From Takashimella koratensis (taxonomy: Eukaryota; Basidiomycota; Tremellomycetes; Trichosporonales; Tetragoniomycetaceae): a DNA stretch of 64,000 bases. The notes under the pieces are model-generated. The model was not told the DNA's origin, searched no databases, and saw nothing but the letters and a program-made list of their open reading frames with translations. Positions 1 to 11,287 of the stretch are shown here, piece by piece. The position numbers were made by a program, and so were the translations under genes. The stretch lies in assembly GCA_003116875.1 (NCBI GenBank), contig BCKT01000006.1, forward strand, positions 1,399,934 through 1,463,933, written 5' to 3'. Positions within the stretch are counted from its first letter, which is position 1, and each line of letters begins with the position of its first letter.

Positions 1-1036
1 GATAGTGCCACCCATGGGACAAGTTGTGGCTCGCCAAGCCTTTTCGACCGTCCGGTTGCCGCTGCCTCACACTCCCTCGAGCCTTCTCACCTGCGGCACT
101 AAGGTATTCATGACAAGACCTGGCCTTCTCACCATGTGGACGCCATCCGGCCTGGACGTGTCCCTGCTCGGCCCAACGCAAGGAACACGCTCACCCACCC
201 GATAAGTTTATGATAATTGAAACAGAAATTGCTCGGTGGACGAAACGCATGCATGCTTGACGAACCGATGGAAACAAGGTGAACAGGGCTTTTGGCAAGG
301 CGTCTCAGGAACAAACGAGGCACGGAAAACCATGCGACGGAGTAACATCGACATCGGGTGGGATGTTGGTCAGTCGAGTGTAACCAATGCAGTAGATGTG
401 GAGGTCGGTGCTGTCCAAGCGAGCACGCGGGGGAGGAAATTGGACCATAAGAGGCGAGGCAAGTTCTTGGAGCAATATAGCTGTTTCTTTCGGATGGTGC
501 AAAGATTTCCCTGTTCAGATGAGCGAGAGCAAGAACTGAGTTGAATGTCGTTGGGGGAGTCATTGATCCCCGCGCGCCGCCCACCTCTCTTAGCATAGAC
601 TCGGATGCGCATCAGGAGTGTCACTATCATATTCCAAGGGACTCGCTGGAATTCAACGGAAAGAAGGCGTTGAGATGACCAAGACTGCGTCAACAGAGGC
701 GCCTCCCGTCTCCCGTCTCCCGTCTCCGACCTCTCCCATAACCCGGGACACGTTTTTCAAACCCCAACATCGCGTGTAAGGGGCATATACAGCATTCATC
801 GCCTCTCTAGAGCCTATGACACCACATTCGATCCCTCGACACCTCTTACTATCCCCAGAACATTCATGTTGTCCACCTCGGTACGCTCTGTCAAGGATTT
901 CTAGGCGGGTACGTCATTTAGAATTTCCCCGTGCAATTTAGCAAAAGCCAAAAAATATGAGAGCACTCGATCTCCCTTTTCGACTTTTCTTTCCAGCTTG
1001 ATATCGTCCACATCTCCACATACCTCCCACTCCCTC
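1..1036. other. Left-edge spacer, no supported gene
   Basis: Short open frames occur on both strands, but none has a recognisable motif or a splice pattern that extends it. Near 703-727 there is a threefold tandem copy of the heptamer CCCGTCT. The last 100 bases are probably the leader of the cytochrome c heme lyase gene. Confidence 0.5.
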
Positions 1037-1949
1037 ATGCGCTGGTCTTTCTCAAGCCCCCCAGCGGACTCAACCGGGTCAGTATCCGCGCCCACTTCCG
1101 ATCCGAGCTCGTCGCGCTCCGCTTTGCCACCTGACCACCCGCCTGTCCCTGACGGCGTCGACGAGTGTCCTGTCAGTCCCGAAGCTCGATCTGTCTGGCT
1201 CTCTGCATCTGCCGGTCCGTCTGAGTCTCACCCTCTCCGCAACACCGACGCCGCCTCTGCGTCCTCCGCGTCGAATCCAATATCCACTACTGTCGCCGCC
1301 GCTGCTGCCGGCCAAGTCGCGCCCCTGGGTACGACGAGGGTCATCTCCTCCATCCCCCGAGGCCAATTACCTGGGGAGTCCAGCGGGAGCTCTCACAATG
1401 CCTCGCCCGAGGGCGGGACCGATGCCGACGGCCGCTGGGTCTACCCATCTGAACAACAATTCTTCAATGCGATGATGCGGAAAAACCACAAACCCCGCGC
1501 AGAAGACATGCGGACCGTCGTTCCGATCCACAACGCCGTGAATGAGAAGGCTTGGGAGGAAGTGCTGGCGTGGGAGGCAGGGATGGGAGGGGATCGATGT
1601 GGAGGAGTTAGGTTAAGCAGTTTTGTAGGGAGGCCGAAGGATAGGACGCCCAAGGCGTGGATAATGACTATGCTTGGGTGAGTTAGACCTGAAGTCTTTA
1701 TGGTCAGAGGCAGGTCGAAGGAAATGTACAGGTAGCTGACGTCTTCGTCCGATGCACAGGTACACACCCCCGTTCGACCGACACGATTGGATAGTCGACA
1801 GGTGTGGGACCCAGGTCCGTTACGTGATCGACTTCTACACGGGCCGATCAGATCCCCGGACCCAGGCGGTCTCGTTCTACCTCGACGTCCGGCCAGCGGT
1901 TGATAACTGGGAGGGCGTGCGGACACGATTCGGTCAGTGGTGGCGGTGA
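1037..1949 (+). CDS. CYC3: Holocytochrome-c synthase (cytochrome c heme lyase)
   Basis: Two exons, 1037-1677 and 1760-1949, give about 276 residues. The enzyme attaches heme covalently to the CXXCH cysteines of apocytochrome c in the mitochondrial intermembrane space. The heme-regulatory CPV motif is visible at about residue 44. After a Ser/Ala-rich linker comes the conserved catalytic domain: WVYPSEQQFFNAMMRKNHKP, then VPIHNAVNEKAWEEVLAWE, then across the intron LGYTPPFDRHDWIVDRCG, and a C-terminal stretch on planar heme and substrate binding ending DVRPAVDNWEGVRTRF. These are family hallmarks. The start was chosen at MRWSF because related proteins begin with a short M-W-F stretch before CPV; an in-frame ATG at 998 would add 13 residues. 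Whether it serves cytochrome c, c1 or both cannot be told from sequence. Confidence 0.9.
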
Positions 1950-2266
1950 ATGTGGTGGAGGGAGAATAAGGGACGAGTTGCGAATCATTTGGGCGTTCTA
2001 TATCAGACTTAGATGTTACTCGGTTCAGCAAGATTGGATTGAGGGTCAGCCAAAGGAGGCAAAACTGAGGGGCGCAAGAGAAGAGCAGCCGAGAGGCACC
2101 AGCGCCTACAATCCAAAGCTCAGGCCGAACGCGGTCTACTGGTGCTTTTCCTGTTCAAAGCCTCTCAGCACTGCTTGTCTGTTCACACCTCAACATTTCA
2201 TCTTGTTGAGCTTACATCCGGTGGATCATATTTTGCTAGTACTTGTCGCTCTCACTTTCAACAGCG
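1950..2266. other. Spacer between CYC3 and the membrane-protein gene
   Basis: No gene or RNA is visible. The interval should hold the CYC3 terminator and the promoter of the gene starting near 2267. A signal-peptide exon of that gene could lie here, but none could be placed. Confidence 0.4.
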
Positions 2267-3458
2267 ATGGATCATGAAACCATCAATTTCTCTCCTGAAT
2301 ACTTCATCCAAGTGAGCGACCCTTTCCTTTGGAACGACTGCTCACTGCCCCTTCATCTCAGTGTCAAGCGGTAAACATCTCCTTGACAGGTATCTCGCCG
2401 TTCGACGTGCAGATCGTACAATGCCTTACGACCAATCATCTGTGAGTTGATGACTGTCCCTGGTTTTTGGATGCAAATGACCCCTTGGCCATCTTGACGC
2501 TTTCAACGGCGGATCAACCGCATACAACTGATGCAGTCCCCTTCAATGCAGCAAGGGCTTTGGAGCGACATATAACACGTCGTTAGTATGGATCGTCGAT
2601 CTCACAGTCGGACTGGACGTCGTCTTCACTCTCCAAGATGCTACCGGTACCACCATTTACGCTCCCAGCCGATCCATACGTGAGTGATCACGAATACATT
2701 GCCAAAAGTCGTGCTTGGTCCTGTTCTCACATCTCCACAGTCGCTGGCCAGAGCAGCAGCTCTAGTCTCTCCTCGACGTCATCTGCCACGTCCCCACCGG
2801 GTACTCAGCCAGCAACTTCAGAAATCTCCTCTGCGGCGAATTCAATCTCCTCAAACTCGAATCAGGTGGTGCATCATTCAATCACAAGTGAGCCCTCTGA
2901 CCTCCCCTTCTTTTCACCCTTCACAACCATGACTCAAGCCGAACTGATTCTCGCCCTTGCTCCTTGCCCACAGCTCTGGTGGTCGCGATCGCAGTCCCAC
3001 TCGGTACCGTTGTCTTGTCCATGTTCGCCTTCCTCTTTTGCGCAAGGTCAGTTCTACCCCTGCTCTTCCTGTACCTGATGAGCTGAAGTCTCAGGTTTTC
3101 TTTCTAGAGGATAAACTACTGCGGTCCATGGTCTGCACTAATTCGAATCAAGCACATTACCCCAACAGTCACAATTGGCCAGTCGAGGAGTGGTCACAAC
3201 CTCGGTGCATATCATCTTCAACAGCCCCATCCCTCTCCTGATCACCGATATCCTCCCGCGCCACATCCATCGATTCCTGGCACACAACCGGATTCACCTT
3301 CCGTATCGGTGGCCAACCTTGCTTTCGGTTACATAAGTGATGAAGACTCGCGACCTCCCTCCACGCTCTCGGAATGGGACCGAAAATTAAAAGACATGGC
3401 GAGGGCGAAAAAGACAAGGCTAGAGAGTGGGAGGGAGCCTCTACCCCCCATGTTCTAA
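2267..3458 (+). CDS. Single-pass membrane protein, Ser-rich stalk and cytosolic tail
   Basis: The best model has six exons: 2267-2311, 2362-2441, 2537-2679, 2741-2887, 2974-3046 and about 3110-3458, about 278 residues. The layout matches a common basidiomycete cell-surface type. It has an ectodomain with CQAVNISLTG and a Thr/Asp-rich strand (LVWIVDLTVGLDVVFTLQD), a Ser/Thr-rich stalk likely to be O-glycosylated, one hydrophobic helix (LVVAIAVPLGTVVLSMFAFL), and a Pro/Ser-rich cytosolic tail ending with a basic stretch. No N-terminal signal peptide is visible, so a first exon may be missing. The last intron is the weak point: only the acceptor TCTAGAG at 3109 keeps the frame. The function is unknown; surface sensing or wall contact would be a guess. 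Confidence 0.5.
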
Positions 3459-3598
3459 ATGAGGACGACGGAGTCAGGATGAGTCCGTCACCCATGAACT
3501 CGTTTTGCATGCATACAACAGCTCTATGATATGGGAGACAACCGTGCCGGTGGGGATGCTCAATGGAAGCAATGTCTATATGAGTTTAATGAGACCGG

Positions 3599-4679
3599 CT
3601 ATCGAGTCAATCTCTCTGAGATATCCGCCTTGCGCTTGTCCATCTCGGCCAAGATGTTGTCGGTGATCCCCTTCCAAACTCGCGAGGATGCCGTTGTCAA
3701 ATACCTGTCTAGCAGTGCAAACTCCTTATTCTCTGTCCCATTCTCTCCCTCCTTCTCCTCGCTGTGCTCTCCCCCCACCTGTAACCCACTCGATGGCACC
3801 TCTCCTTTGGATACCGCATCCAACAACCCCACGAGGACTGTATCGATCGGGACTCGACCGAGAAACTCGATCCCTTCCCGCTCAGCCATACTCTCCCCCC
3901 CTCCGCGACCAAAGCAGTCGCTGATCTCACCGCAGCACGGGCAGACGTAACCCGCCATGTTCTCGACAAGACCAAGGACAGGAAGCGCGAGTTTCTTGGT
4001 GAATGAGAGAGATTTGAGCGTGTCGTTGAGCGCGGTGGTTTGAGGGGTCGTGATGAGGATGGAGCTGGGGGTGGTGGGTCGATCGACGGTGGGGTTGAAG
4101 AGTGGGTGCAAGTGGGTCAAGAGCGAGATGTGCTCGTCAGATGTCCCTGGAACCAAGATCAGCTCCGTTGCCTCCAAACCCCAGTTCTTGTGACTCACCT
4201 GGTGGTGTATCGATAACGAGATAATCCAAATCACCCCAGCGAACCTCTGACAAGAATTGCCGGATCATTCCGTCCTTCTTCGGTCCCCTCCAGACCACAC
4301 TGTCTCCTCTATCCTTCAACAAGAACCCGATACTCATGCACCCCAGTCGCCGGCCCTGGTCGACGTACACGGGCACCCAGCCGGCCGAAGACTGGTGGAC
4401 GGATGCAGTGGGTACGTCTAGCCCGACCATGCGAGGTAGCGAGGGGCCCGTGAGGTCGAGGTCGAGAAGGCCGACACGGGCGGTGGGTGTGGTGTTGAGT
4501 AGAGAGAGGGCGAGTTGGACCGAGGACGAGGATTTGCCAACCCCGCCTGAAGAATCCGATCAGCTTGGGGGACCTCGACTGAGATGAAGCTGAGACCCAC
4601 CTTTGCCGCTGAGAACGATGATAATGTTCTTGACTGAAGCTAGACGCCGAGCCACGGGCGTATCAATCTGGTCTGCCAT
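3599..4679 (-). CDS. CFD1: Cytosolic Fe-S cluster assembly ATPase Cfd1 (NUBP2)
   Basis: Three exons read on the minus strand, 4601-4679, 4199-4546 and 3599-4146, give 324 residues. This is an Mrp/NBP35-family P-loop NTPase. With Nbp35 it forms the cytosolic scaffold on which 4Fe-4S clusters are built before transfer to apoproteins. The deviant Walker A GKGGVGKSS crosses the first exon junction. It is followed by [14 protein letters not shown], the Walker B-like [16 protein letters not shown] across the second junction, and [13 protein letters not shown], whose CPCC cysteines bind the bridging cluster. It lacks the N-terminal four-cysteine ferredoxin-like extension of Nbp35, which identifies it as Cfd1. 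The C-terminus carries a Glu-rich insert (EEKEGENG) before the end. It is divergently transcribed from PRP6. Confidence 0.92.
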
Positions 4680-5103
4680 GGTGCTGAGGAGGTCGTGTAG
4701 ATGGAGCAGGAGATAGCAGAGGAGAGGGAGACAGAGGATATTTGTAATCGGAAATCAAAAATCTCAAAGTGGAGGGTTACAATGGAGCATACTTATTTGC
4801 TCCCCCCCTTATCACTCGCCACCCAATTCAAATCAAAATCCAAGTCGACGTTTCCATTCTCCCTCCTCCCTCCTCCCTTCACCTCATCCCTCCCTCCTTC
4901 TCACCTACTCAGGTCTCGTATCTCGACTGCTGATCGCTTTCACTGCGGAGGAGAGAGTCCAAGTGCAGCTCCAAGTGCTCTCAGTGCCTCCTTGTGGTCA
5001 AGCACTCGTCGCACGACCACGGCTCGTTGACCAAATCGTTTCCTTGGGCTTCCACCTCTCCCTCCTTCTTCTCTCCTTCTTACCCTTGTTAAACTTCTTC
5101 AAG
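4680..5103. promoter_or_regulatory. Divergent promoter region CFD1 / PRP6
   Basis: These 424 bases separate two head-to-head housekeeping genes and must carry both promoters and leaders. CT-rich tracts lie at 4800-4910 and 5055-5100, the latter directly before the PRP6 start. No discrete factor site was assigned. Confidence 0.5.
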
Positions 5104-8100
5104 ATGGCGCACATCGGTACTGTCAAGCACATCCCGAAGGAGACTCGGTACAACTTCCTCCAGATGGCCGCGCCGGCCTCGTACGTCGCTGGTCTTGGTC
5201 GAGGTGCGTCCGGTTTCACCACTCGATCCGATATCGGTCCCGCTCGTGAGGGTCCTAGCGCGGAAACGATTGCCGAAGCGCAGGCCAAGCGTGGAGAAGA
5301 AGCGTACGACCCCGAACAGTTCCAAGACCCAGACGACGAGCGGAATCTCTTCGCGGGAACGGTTTACGAGGCCGACGACGAGGAGGCTGATCGGATATGG
5401 GACTCGGTCGACGCTCGAATGGACGCTCGAAGGCGAGCACGCCGTGAAGCCGCCGAGGAGGCAGCAGCGGCGAAAGAGAGGGCAAACAATCCAAAGTTGC
5501 AGACCCAGTTTGCGGATTTGAAACGAGGATTGTCGGTGCTCAAAGATGCAGACTGGGATAGTATACCAGAGGCGGGTAATATGACTGGAAAGCGGAGGAA
5601 GAAGAACATGCGGTTGGAAGAGAACCAGAACGGACGATCGTATGCAGTCAGCGACTCGGTCATTGCGGGTATGGCGGAGCGAAGCGCGATGATTGGAGAG
5701 CTGGACCCGTCTCAGCAAGAGGTAAGCAAACGTTTGGGATAGGAGGTGAGCATGATACTGACAGGTTGTTTACAGAATGGGGGCCTTGAAACGCCTGGAG
5801 CGGACGGAACGATGACCGACTTCGTGTCGATCGGTAACGCTCGAGACCGAGTCCTGTCGCTGCGCCTCGACCAGGCGTCCAAGGACGCGTCGAACGGGAC
5901 TTCGACAAGTGTTGATCCGAGAGGATACATGACGGCACTCAACAGCCAGGTCCTGCAGAGTGACGCGCAGATTGGGTAAGCTTTTGGTGTTTCAAGGAGT
6001 ACGAAGCTGACATCAACAGTGATATCAAGCAGGCACGACAGTTGTTGCAAAATCTCATTCAGAGTAATCCGAAGCACGCACCAGGTTGGATCGCTGCGGC
6101 GTCCCTCGAAGGTGAGTTTTGTCACTGGTCATGGCGCAGATCTGAATCTGACATTGCCGGTACAGTCCACGCGAAGAAGATGGTCGCTGCGCGCAAGATT
6201 ATCGCCGAGGGATGTGAGAAGTGCCCCAAGAGCGAAGACGTCTGGTTCCACGCGGCCGAGCTGAACGTAAGTTTCTGACCTGGTTGAGGGTGTGCGAGCC
6301 CGGCTGACACTGTCGCAGACGCCCGAAAACGCAAAGCGAATTTTGGCAGACGCGGTCAAGCACGTCCCACAGTCCGTCAAAATCTGGCTGAAAGCGGCGT
6401 TCCTCGAGTCGGATGTCAACGCTCAGAAGCGTGTCTTGAGAAAAGGTAAGCATGGTGGTTAGTAGGTGACATGTGCTAATTTTTTCCAGCACTCGAATTC
6501 ATTCCCAACTCGGTGCGACTTTGGAAGGAGACGGTCAACCTGGAAGAAGACCCAGAGGACGCGCGTATTCTTCTTTCTCGCGCTGTCGAAGTCATCCCCA
6601 CCTCTGTCGAGTTGTGGCTTACGCTTGCTCGTCTCGAGACCCCTCAAAAAGCGAAAGCTGTACTCAACTCTGCTCGCCAACGTATCCCCACGTCTCACGA
6701 GATCTGGATTGCTGCCGGTCGTCTCGCCGAGCAGTCGCCCGACGCCGTGTCCGAGGTCAAACTTGAGGCCAAGGCGGCTGCTGAGGCGCGCCGCAAGCTC
6801 GCGCAGCAAGTGGATAAGGTCATGAAGCTCGCTGTCAGCTCGTTGCGGAAACACCAGGCAATCTTGTCTCGCGAGCAGTGGTTGCAGGAGGCTGAGCAGT
6901 GCGAGCAGGACGGTAGCCCGTTGACCGCGCAAGCGATCGTCAAGGCGACCATCGACCTCGATGTGGAGGAGGAGGATAGGAGGACGGTTTGGTTGGAAGA
7001 TGCAGAGCGAGCGGAGAAGGGCGGATTCTTCGAGGTTGCAAGGGCGGCGTTTGCAGTGTTGCTCGAGACATTCCCGACTTCGCCATCGGTCTGGCGCAGG
7101 GCTGCCGAGTTTGAAAAGGCCCACGGCACACTGTGAGTCCAGTTCTGACTGGTTCTTTTGGTTGGTTCGATTGTTATACTGACAATGACTTATCCCACAG
7201 TCAAGCGGTGCAAGATATTCTCATGAAGGGTACCGAGCACTGCCCGCACGCCGAGGTCTTGTGGCTCATGGCTGCGAAAGAGCTCTGGGTCAGCGGCGAT
7301 GTCATCGGAGCGCAAAAAGTTCTCGAATCGGCATTCAAGCAAAACGAGGACTCGGAATCGATCTTCCTTGCTGCTGCTAAGATTGCGGCGGAGACTAACG
7401 AGACCGAGGCTGCGATGCAGATTTTGAAGAAGGCGCGGGCACAAGCCAACACTGAGAGGGTGAGTTGCGTTCTGGTCATCTTCTCTTATCCGCAACGTTT
7501 ACATACTCATTGAGCAATTGCTAACGAAAAACTAGGTATGGATGAAATCTGCGGTGCTCGAGCGACAATTAGGTCTCCTGGACGACGCGCTCAAGACTCT
7601 CGAACAGGCGATTCTCAAGTTCCCGGCATTCGACAAACTGCACATGATCCGAGGCCAGATTCTCAACGACAACAAGAACGACATCCCTGCGGCTCGGGCT
7701 GCCTACGCGCAGGGTTGCCGCGCTTGCCCCAAGTCGATCCCGTTGTGGATCCTGTCTGCGCGGCTAGAGGAGAAGGCAGGCGTGACGATTAAGGCGAGAT
7801 CGTTGTTGGAGAAGGCTAGGTTGTATAACCCGAAAAACGACCAGTTGTGGGTCGAGAGTATCAAGGTCGAGGAACGGGCGGGTGGAGCTCAGCAGGCGAA
7901 GACTTTGTTGTCGAGAGGTAAGTCCAGATCGATCGAGTTGGTTCAGTGTCCTTGAGTCGTGCTGACGCTCTCCTTCCACAGCAATGCAAGAGTGCCCGAC
8001 CTCACCATTACTCTGGTCCATGGCGATTTTCATGGAAAATCCTCAACTCCGCAAATCGCGTTCCGTCGACGCCCTGAAAAAGGCTGGCGAACACCCGGCA

Positions 8101-8474
8101 GTTATCATTGCTGTTGCGCGGTTGTTCTGGGCTGAACGGAAAGTGGAGAAGACTAGGCAGTGGATGGCGAATGCGATCACTGCTGATCAGGACTGGGGAG
8201 ATGCTTGGGGTTGGTGGCTCAAGTTTGAGCGAGAGTATGGCGAGGTGGTAAGTGACTTTTCTGTTACCTTTTGTTCCTGTTTCATTCTCTTTCAAGCGAG
8301 GTGGGATAGATGCTGACGCAATGATGGTAGGAACGACAAGAAGACGTAATTTCCAAGTGCGAGGCGGCGGCGCCCCATCACGGACCGGTGTGGCAGGCGG
8401 TCAGCAAAAGCATGGAGAATGTGGGCAAGTCGACAAGGGAGATCCTGGAGCAGGTGGCGGAGCGTGTCCAGTAG
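5104..8474 (+). CDS. PRP6: U4/U6.U5 tri-snRNP splicing factor Prp6
   Basis: Ten exons (5104-5721, 5776-5975, 6020-6111, 6166-6266, 6319-6445, 6490-7132, 7201-7459, 7536-7917, 7982-8247, 8331-8474) encode 943 residues, a normal Prp6 length. Prp6 bridges U5 and U4/U6 in the spliceosomal tri-snRNP. The N-terminal PRP1 domain is clear: PASYVAGLGRGASGFTTRSD, then DPDDERNLFAGTVYEADDEE, a charged Arg/Ala/Glu helix and GKRRKKNMRLEE. The rest is a continuous array of HAT half-a-TPR repeats, seen as repeating ARxxLxxA and P.S..LW patterns, for example KHVPQSVKIWLKAAFLE and VIPTSVELWLTLARLE. The start ATG at 5104 follows a CT-rich leader. Introns are short (44-83 bases). Confidence 0.95.
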
Positions 8475-8725
8475 ATATGTCCAAGGACAGCCGTATGCAT
8501 GTCTGTTGGGGAGCATGGAGCATTATCGGGGAGGAAAGATGTGTGTGTGTGGATATACACTATCAAGTGCCACGTTTGAACCCGACCTAATGACGAAAAG
8601 GAAAAGTCGACATTTTGCCATCTAGCCGCGCGGCCCATTATTCATGATTTATTTTCCATCCCAACCCATTCCATTCCTCTTCCACATCCTCACTTCCACC
8701 CATCCCCCATTCTTCCGAATCTACT

Positions 8726-10441
8726 ATGAATCGGCCATCTAGCGAAGCCTTTGCCCGGCTCGCTCAGCAGCTCAACCGTGCTCGCCTCCAGGCCAGCGGG
8801 CGCGGCGGCGGTTCGAGCGGCGGAAGCGGAGGTGGATCGGGCGGCGGAGGCGCTCAGTTCCCAGGAGGCGCCAGGGGTTTGCTCACAGGTTCCGGTGTGA
8901 TCGTTGCTCTTGCCGTCGGTGGAGTCGCATTGAATTCGTCGCTTTTCAACGGTGAGTTGAGTGAGGATGGTAGATGGTGAAGAAGAGGAGAGAGAATGGA
9001 TCGGGACGGAGGACGAGAGGAGGATTTGCGATTACCTGGGAGAGGGGAAGACTCCATGATGGGATGATGGTTTGCGCCAGGATGCCAACGGCGAGCAGAA
9101 TGTGTCGATGTGCAGAGATGCTGTCGTGGAAAAGTTTACCTTGCTGATACGATCCCTCTCAGTTGACGGTGGTCACCGCGCGATCAAATACTCGCGATTG
9201 CACGGTGTTAGGCCCGACATCTACCCAGAAGGCACACATCTGCGGGTGAGTGAGGCCTCGAGTACCCCACACAAGTCTCTGTCCTTGTAGTACAACCTTG
9301 ATTTTTACGGTCTTACGTCTCTCAACCTCATATCTCATTCCTTCATCGGCTCTGTCTCCTTGCCGAAGTCCCACGTTCGCCCATGATCGCCGCTGACTTG
9401 TCTTCTTGGGGGATCGGTATGACAATAGGTGCCCTGGTTGGAGACACCGGTGATCTACGACGTTAGGGCCAAGCCAAGGAACATTGCGAGCTTGACAGGT
9501 ACCAAGGATCTGCAAATGGTGAGTTGGCGCGCGAAGAGCTTGTGATATAAGGATCGCGAGCTGGGAAGGATAGTGAGGACAGGGTATGAAGAGGGGGAGG
9601 CGTAAATGGATCAGGGAGATCGGTGATGTTGATCAAGGCGCGAGCGCGCAAGGCATGCAGATGTGTAGCGTTACTGACTACAACGCACAGGTCAACATCA
9701 CCTGCCGTGTCCTCTCGCGTCCATCAGTGAACGACCTGCCGACGATGTGAGTAGATCACGCTCGAGCGAACACCCGACCTTCCTCTCTCACAGCACCCAG
9801 CACCGCTCCCCCAACTGAGTCTGACCACCGCTGACATCTGTAGCTACCGTGAGCTCGGTACCGACTACGATGAGAGAGTCCTCCCTTCAATCGTCAACGA
9901 AGTTCTCAAATCGGTCGTTGCGCAATTCAACGCTTCCCAACTGATCACTCAACGCGAGATGGTCTCCCGCCTTGTCCGTGAAAACCTCACTCGCCGAGCT
10001 CGTCGCTTCAACCTGATCCTTGACGACGTCTCGATCACGCACGTCGCTTTCAGTCCTGAATTCACACACGCCGTCGAGGCCAAGCAGGTCGCTCAGCAGA
10101 TCGCCCAGCGCGCTGCGTTCCTCGTCGACCAGGCGATCCAAGAGAAGCAGAGCATCATCGTTCGAGCCCAAGGAGAAGCAAAGTCTGCGGAACTCATCGG
10201 AGAGGCAGTCAGGAATAACAAGGGGTTCTTGCAGTTGCGTAAACTTGAGGCAGCAAGGGAGATCGCCACGACCGTCTCGCAGAGTGGGAACAAGGTCATG
10301 CTCGATGCGAAGAGTCTCCTCCTCAATGGTGAGTAAGGGTGTTTGAACCGCGGTCTCTCGAAACAGCTATGACGGGTTGCGTTCAAGGACTGACGTAACA
10401 CAGTCGAGGACGATACCGTTGCCACCCCCAGCAAGAAGTGA
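8726..10441 (+). CDS. PHB2: Prohibitin-2
   Basis: Six exons (8726-8951, 9163-9245, 9429-9518, 9691-9746, 9844-10328, 10404-10441) give 325 residues. With Phb1 the protein forms ring complexes in the mitochondrial inner membrane that scaffold and protect respiratory subunits and regulate the m-AAA protease. A Gly-rich membrane anchor (about residues 50-73) is followed by the SPFH domain: [40 protein letters not shown] and [21 protein letters not shown] coiled-coil segment ([40 protein letters not shown]) follows. Most Phb2 proteins have a shorter N-terminus; here residues about 25-42 are a nearly pure Gly/Ser insert, likely disordered. The end ATPSKK is short and polar. Confidence 0.95.
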
Positions 10442-10752
10442 ACCAGGTCGTGACGAGTCAGTCGGCCAAACAAACAAAATCAAAACATCCCATTCGTTTC
10501 GTACAAAGTCGCTCGCAGCTACCCGGGTGCTAGGGCGGCAAATGTGTGTATGCAGTTGGGCAAATCACATCTCTACCTATCGAGCGATCGAGTGACAGCT
10601 ACTGTTAAGCGACTGAAGACATTGCACATGGCATCGCACGCTAACAAGCTCATCGGAGTTTACTGACACTACTAAGCCTTGCTTGTTCGTTTCACCTTTA
10701 TATCGCCTTGCTCCTTGACCGGCATGGCCTCATATTTTCTTGTGACCACCGC

Positions 10753-11287
10753 TCAGTCCTTCTTGACGTCCTCTCCAGCCTGCTCAGCCTTTTCGCCTGC
10801 CTTCTGCGCAGTCCCACCGATACTTCCACTCTCAGTGAACCTGTTGCTCGTCAGCTGCGAACCACTGTCGGGACACGAGAGCCGGGAATTGATTGGCGGG
10901 ACCTGGTCAATCCAGACCCATGGTTGTGACTTACTGGCTCCCGATCGCACCGTCCTTGCTGAACGGCCCGCCGACGGCCTCGGCAGTCCCCCCGATCGCG
11001 CCGTCAGCTTCGAACTCTTTCCCGACCGCTCCGTCGGACTACCCTCAACGTACATCAGGGCGTCAGCTCTCAGCGATACATATCAGGCAATATACAATCG
11101 GCAACTCCGCGAAGCTGCATGTGAGATGAGAGCTGAGAGACCTGGAGAAACACACCTTGAATGCCTGACCAGCTTGCTTAATACCTTCCCCGGTGGATTC
11201 CATCTTGTCTGCAAAGTAACGAACTTGGGCGGGACGGGTGAAAGGGCGAAGTAACGATGGTGTGGCTCGACGAACGAAGAGTGACAT
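10753..11287 (-). CDS. Small glycine-rich mitochondrial protein, unknown role
   Basis: Three exons, 11156-11287, 10935-11038 and 10753-10864 on the minus strand, give 115 residues. The N-terminus MSLFVRRATPSLLRPFTRPA is basic, Ser/Leu-rich and free of acidic residues, a typical cleavable matrix presequence. The mature part carries repeats around DGA(I/V)G: SDGAVGKEFEADGAIGGTAE, then SKDGAIG, then ESGSIGGTAQ. It ends with an amphipathic Lys/Glu/Ala stretch, KAGEKAEQAGEDVKKD. Similar short proteins of unknown function occur widely in fungi; the pattern recalls LEA- or Hsp12-like stress proteins, which is inference. An in-frame ATG at 11317 would add ten residues; the second ATG was preferred because it starts the presequence directly. 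It is convergent with PHB2, 311 bases apart. Confidence 0.65.

Noticed and set aside
129..596. 155-codon minus-strand open frame near the left edge
   Set aside because: No recognisable motif and no conserved-looking segments; could not be linked to other exons.
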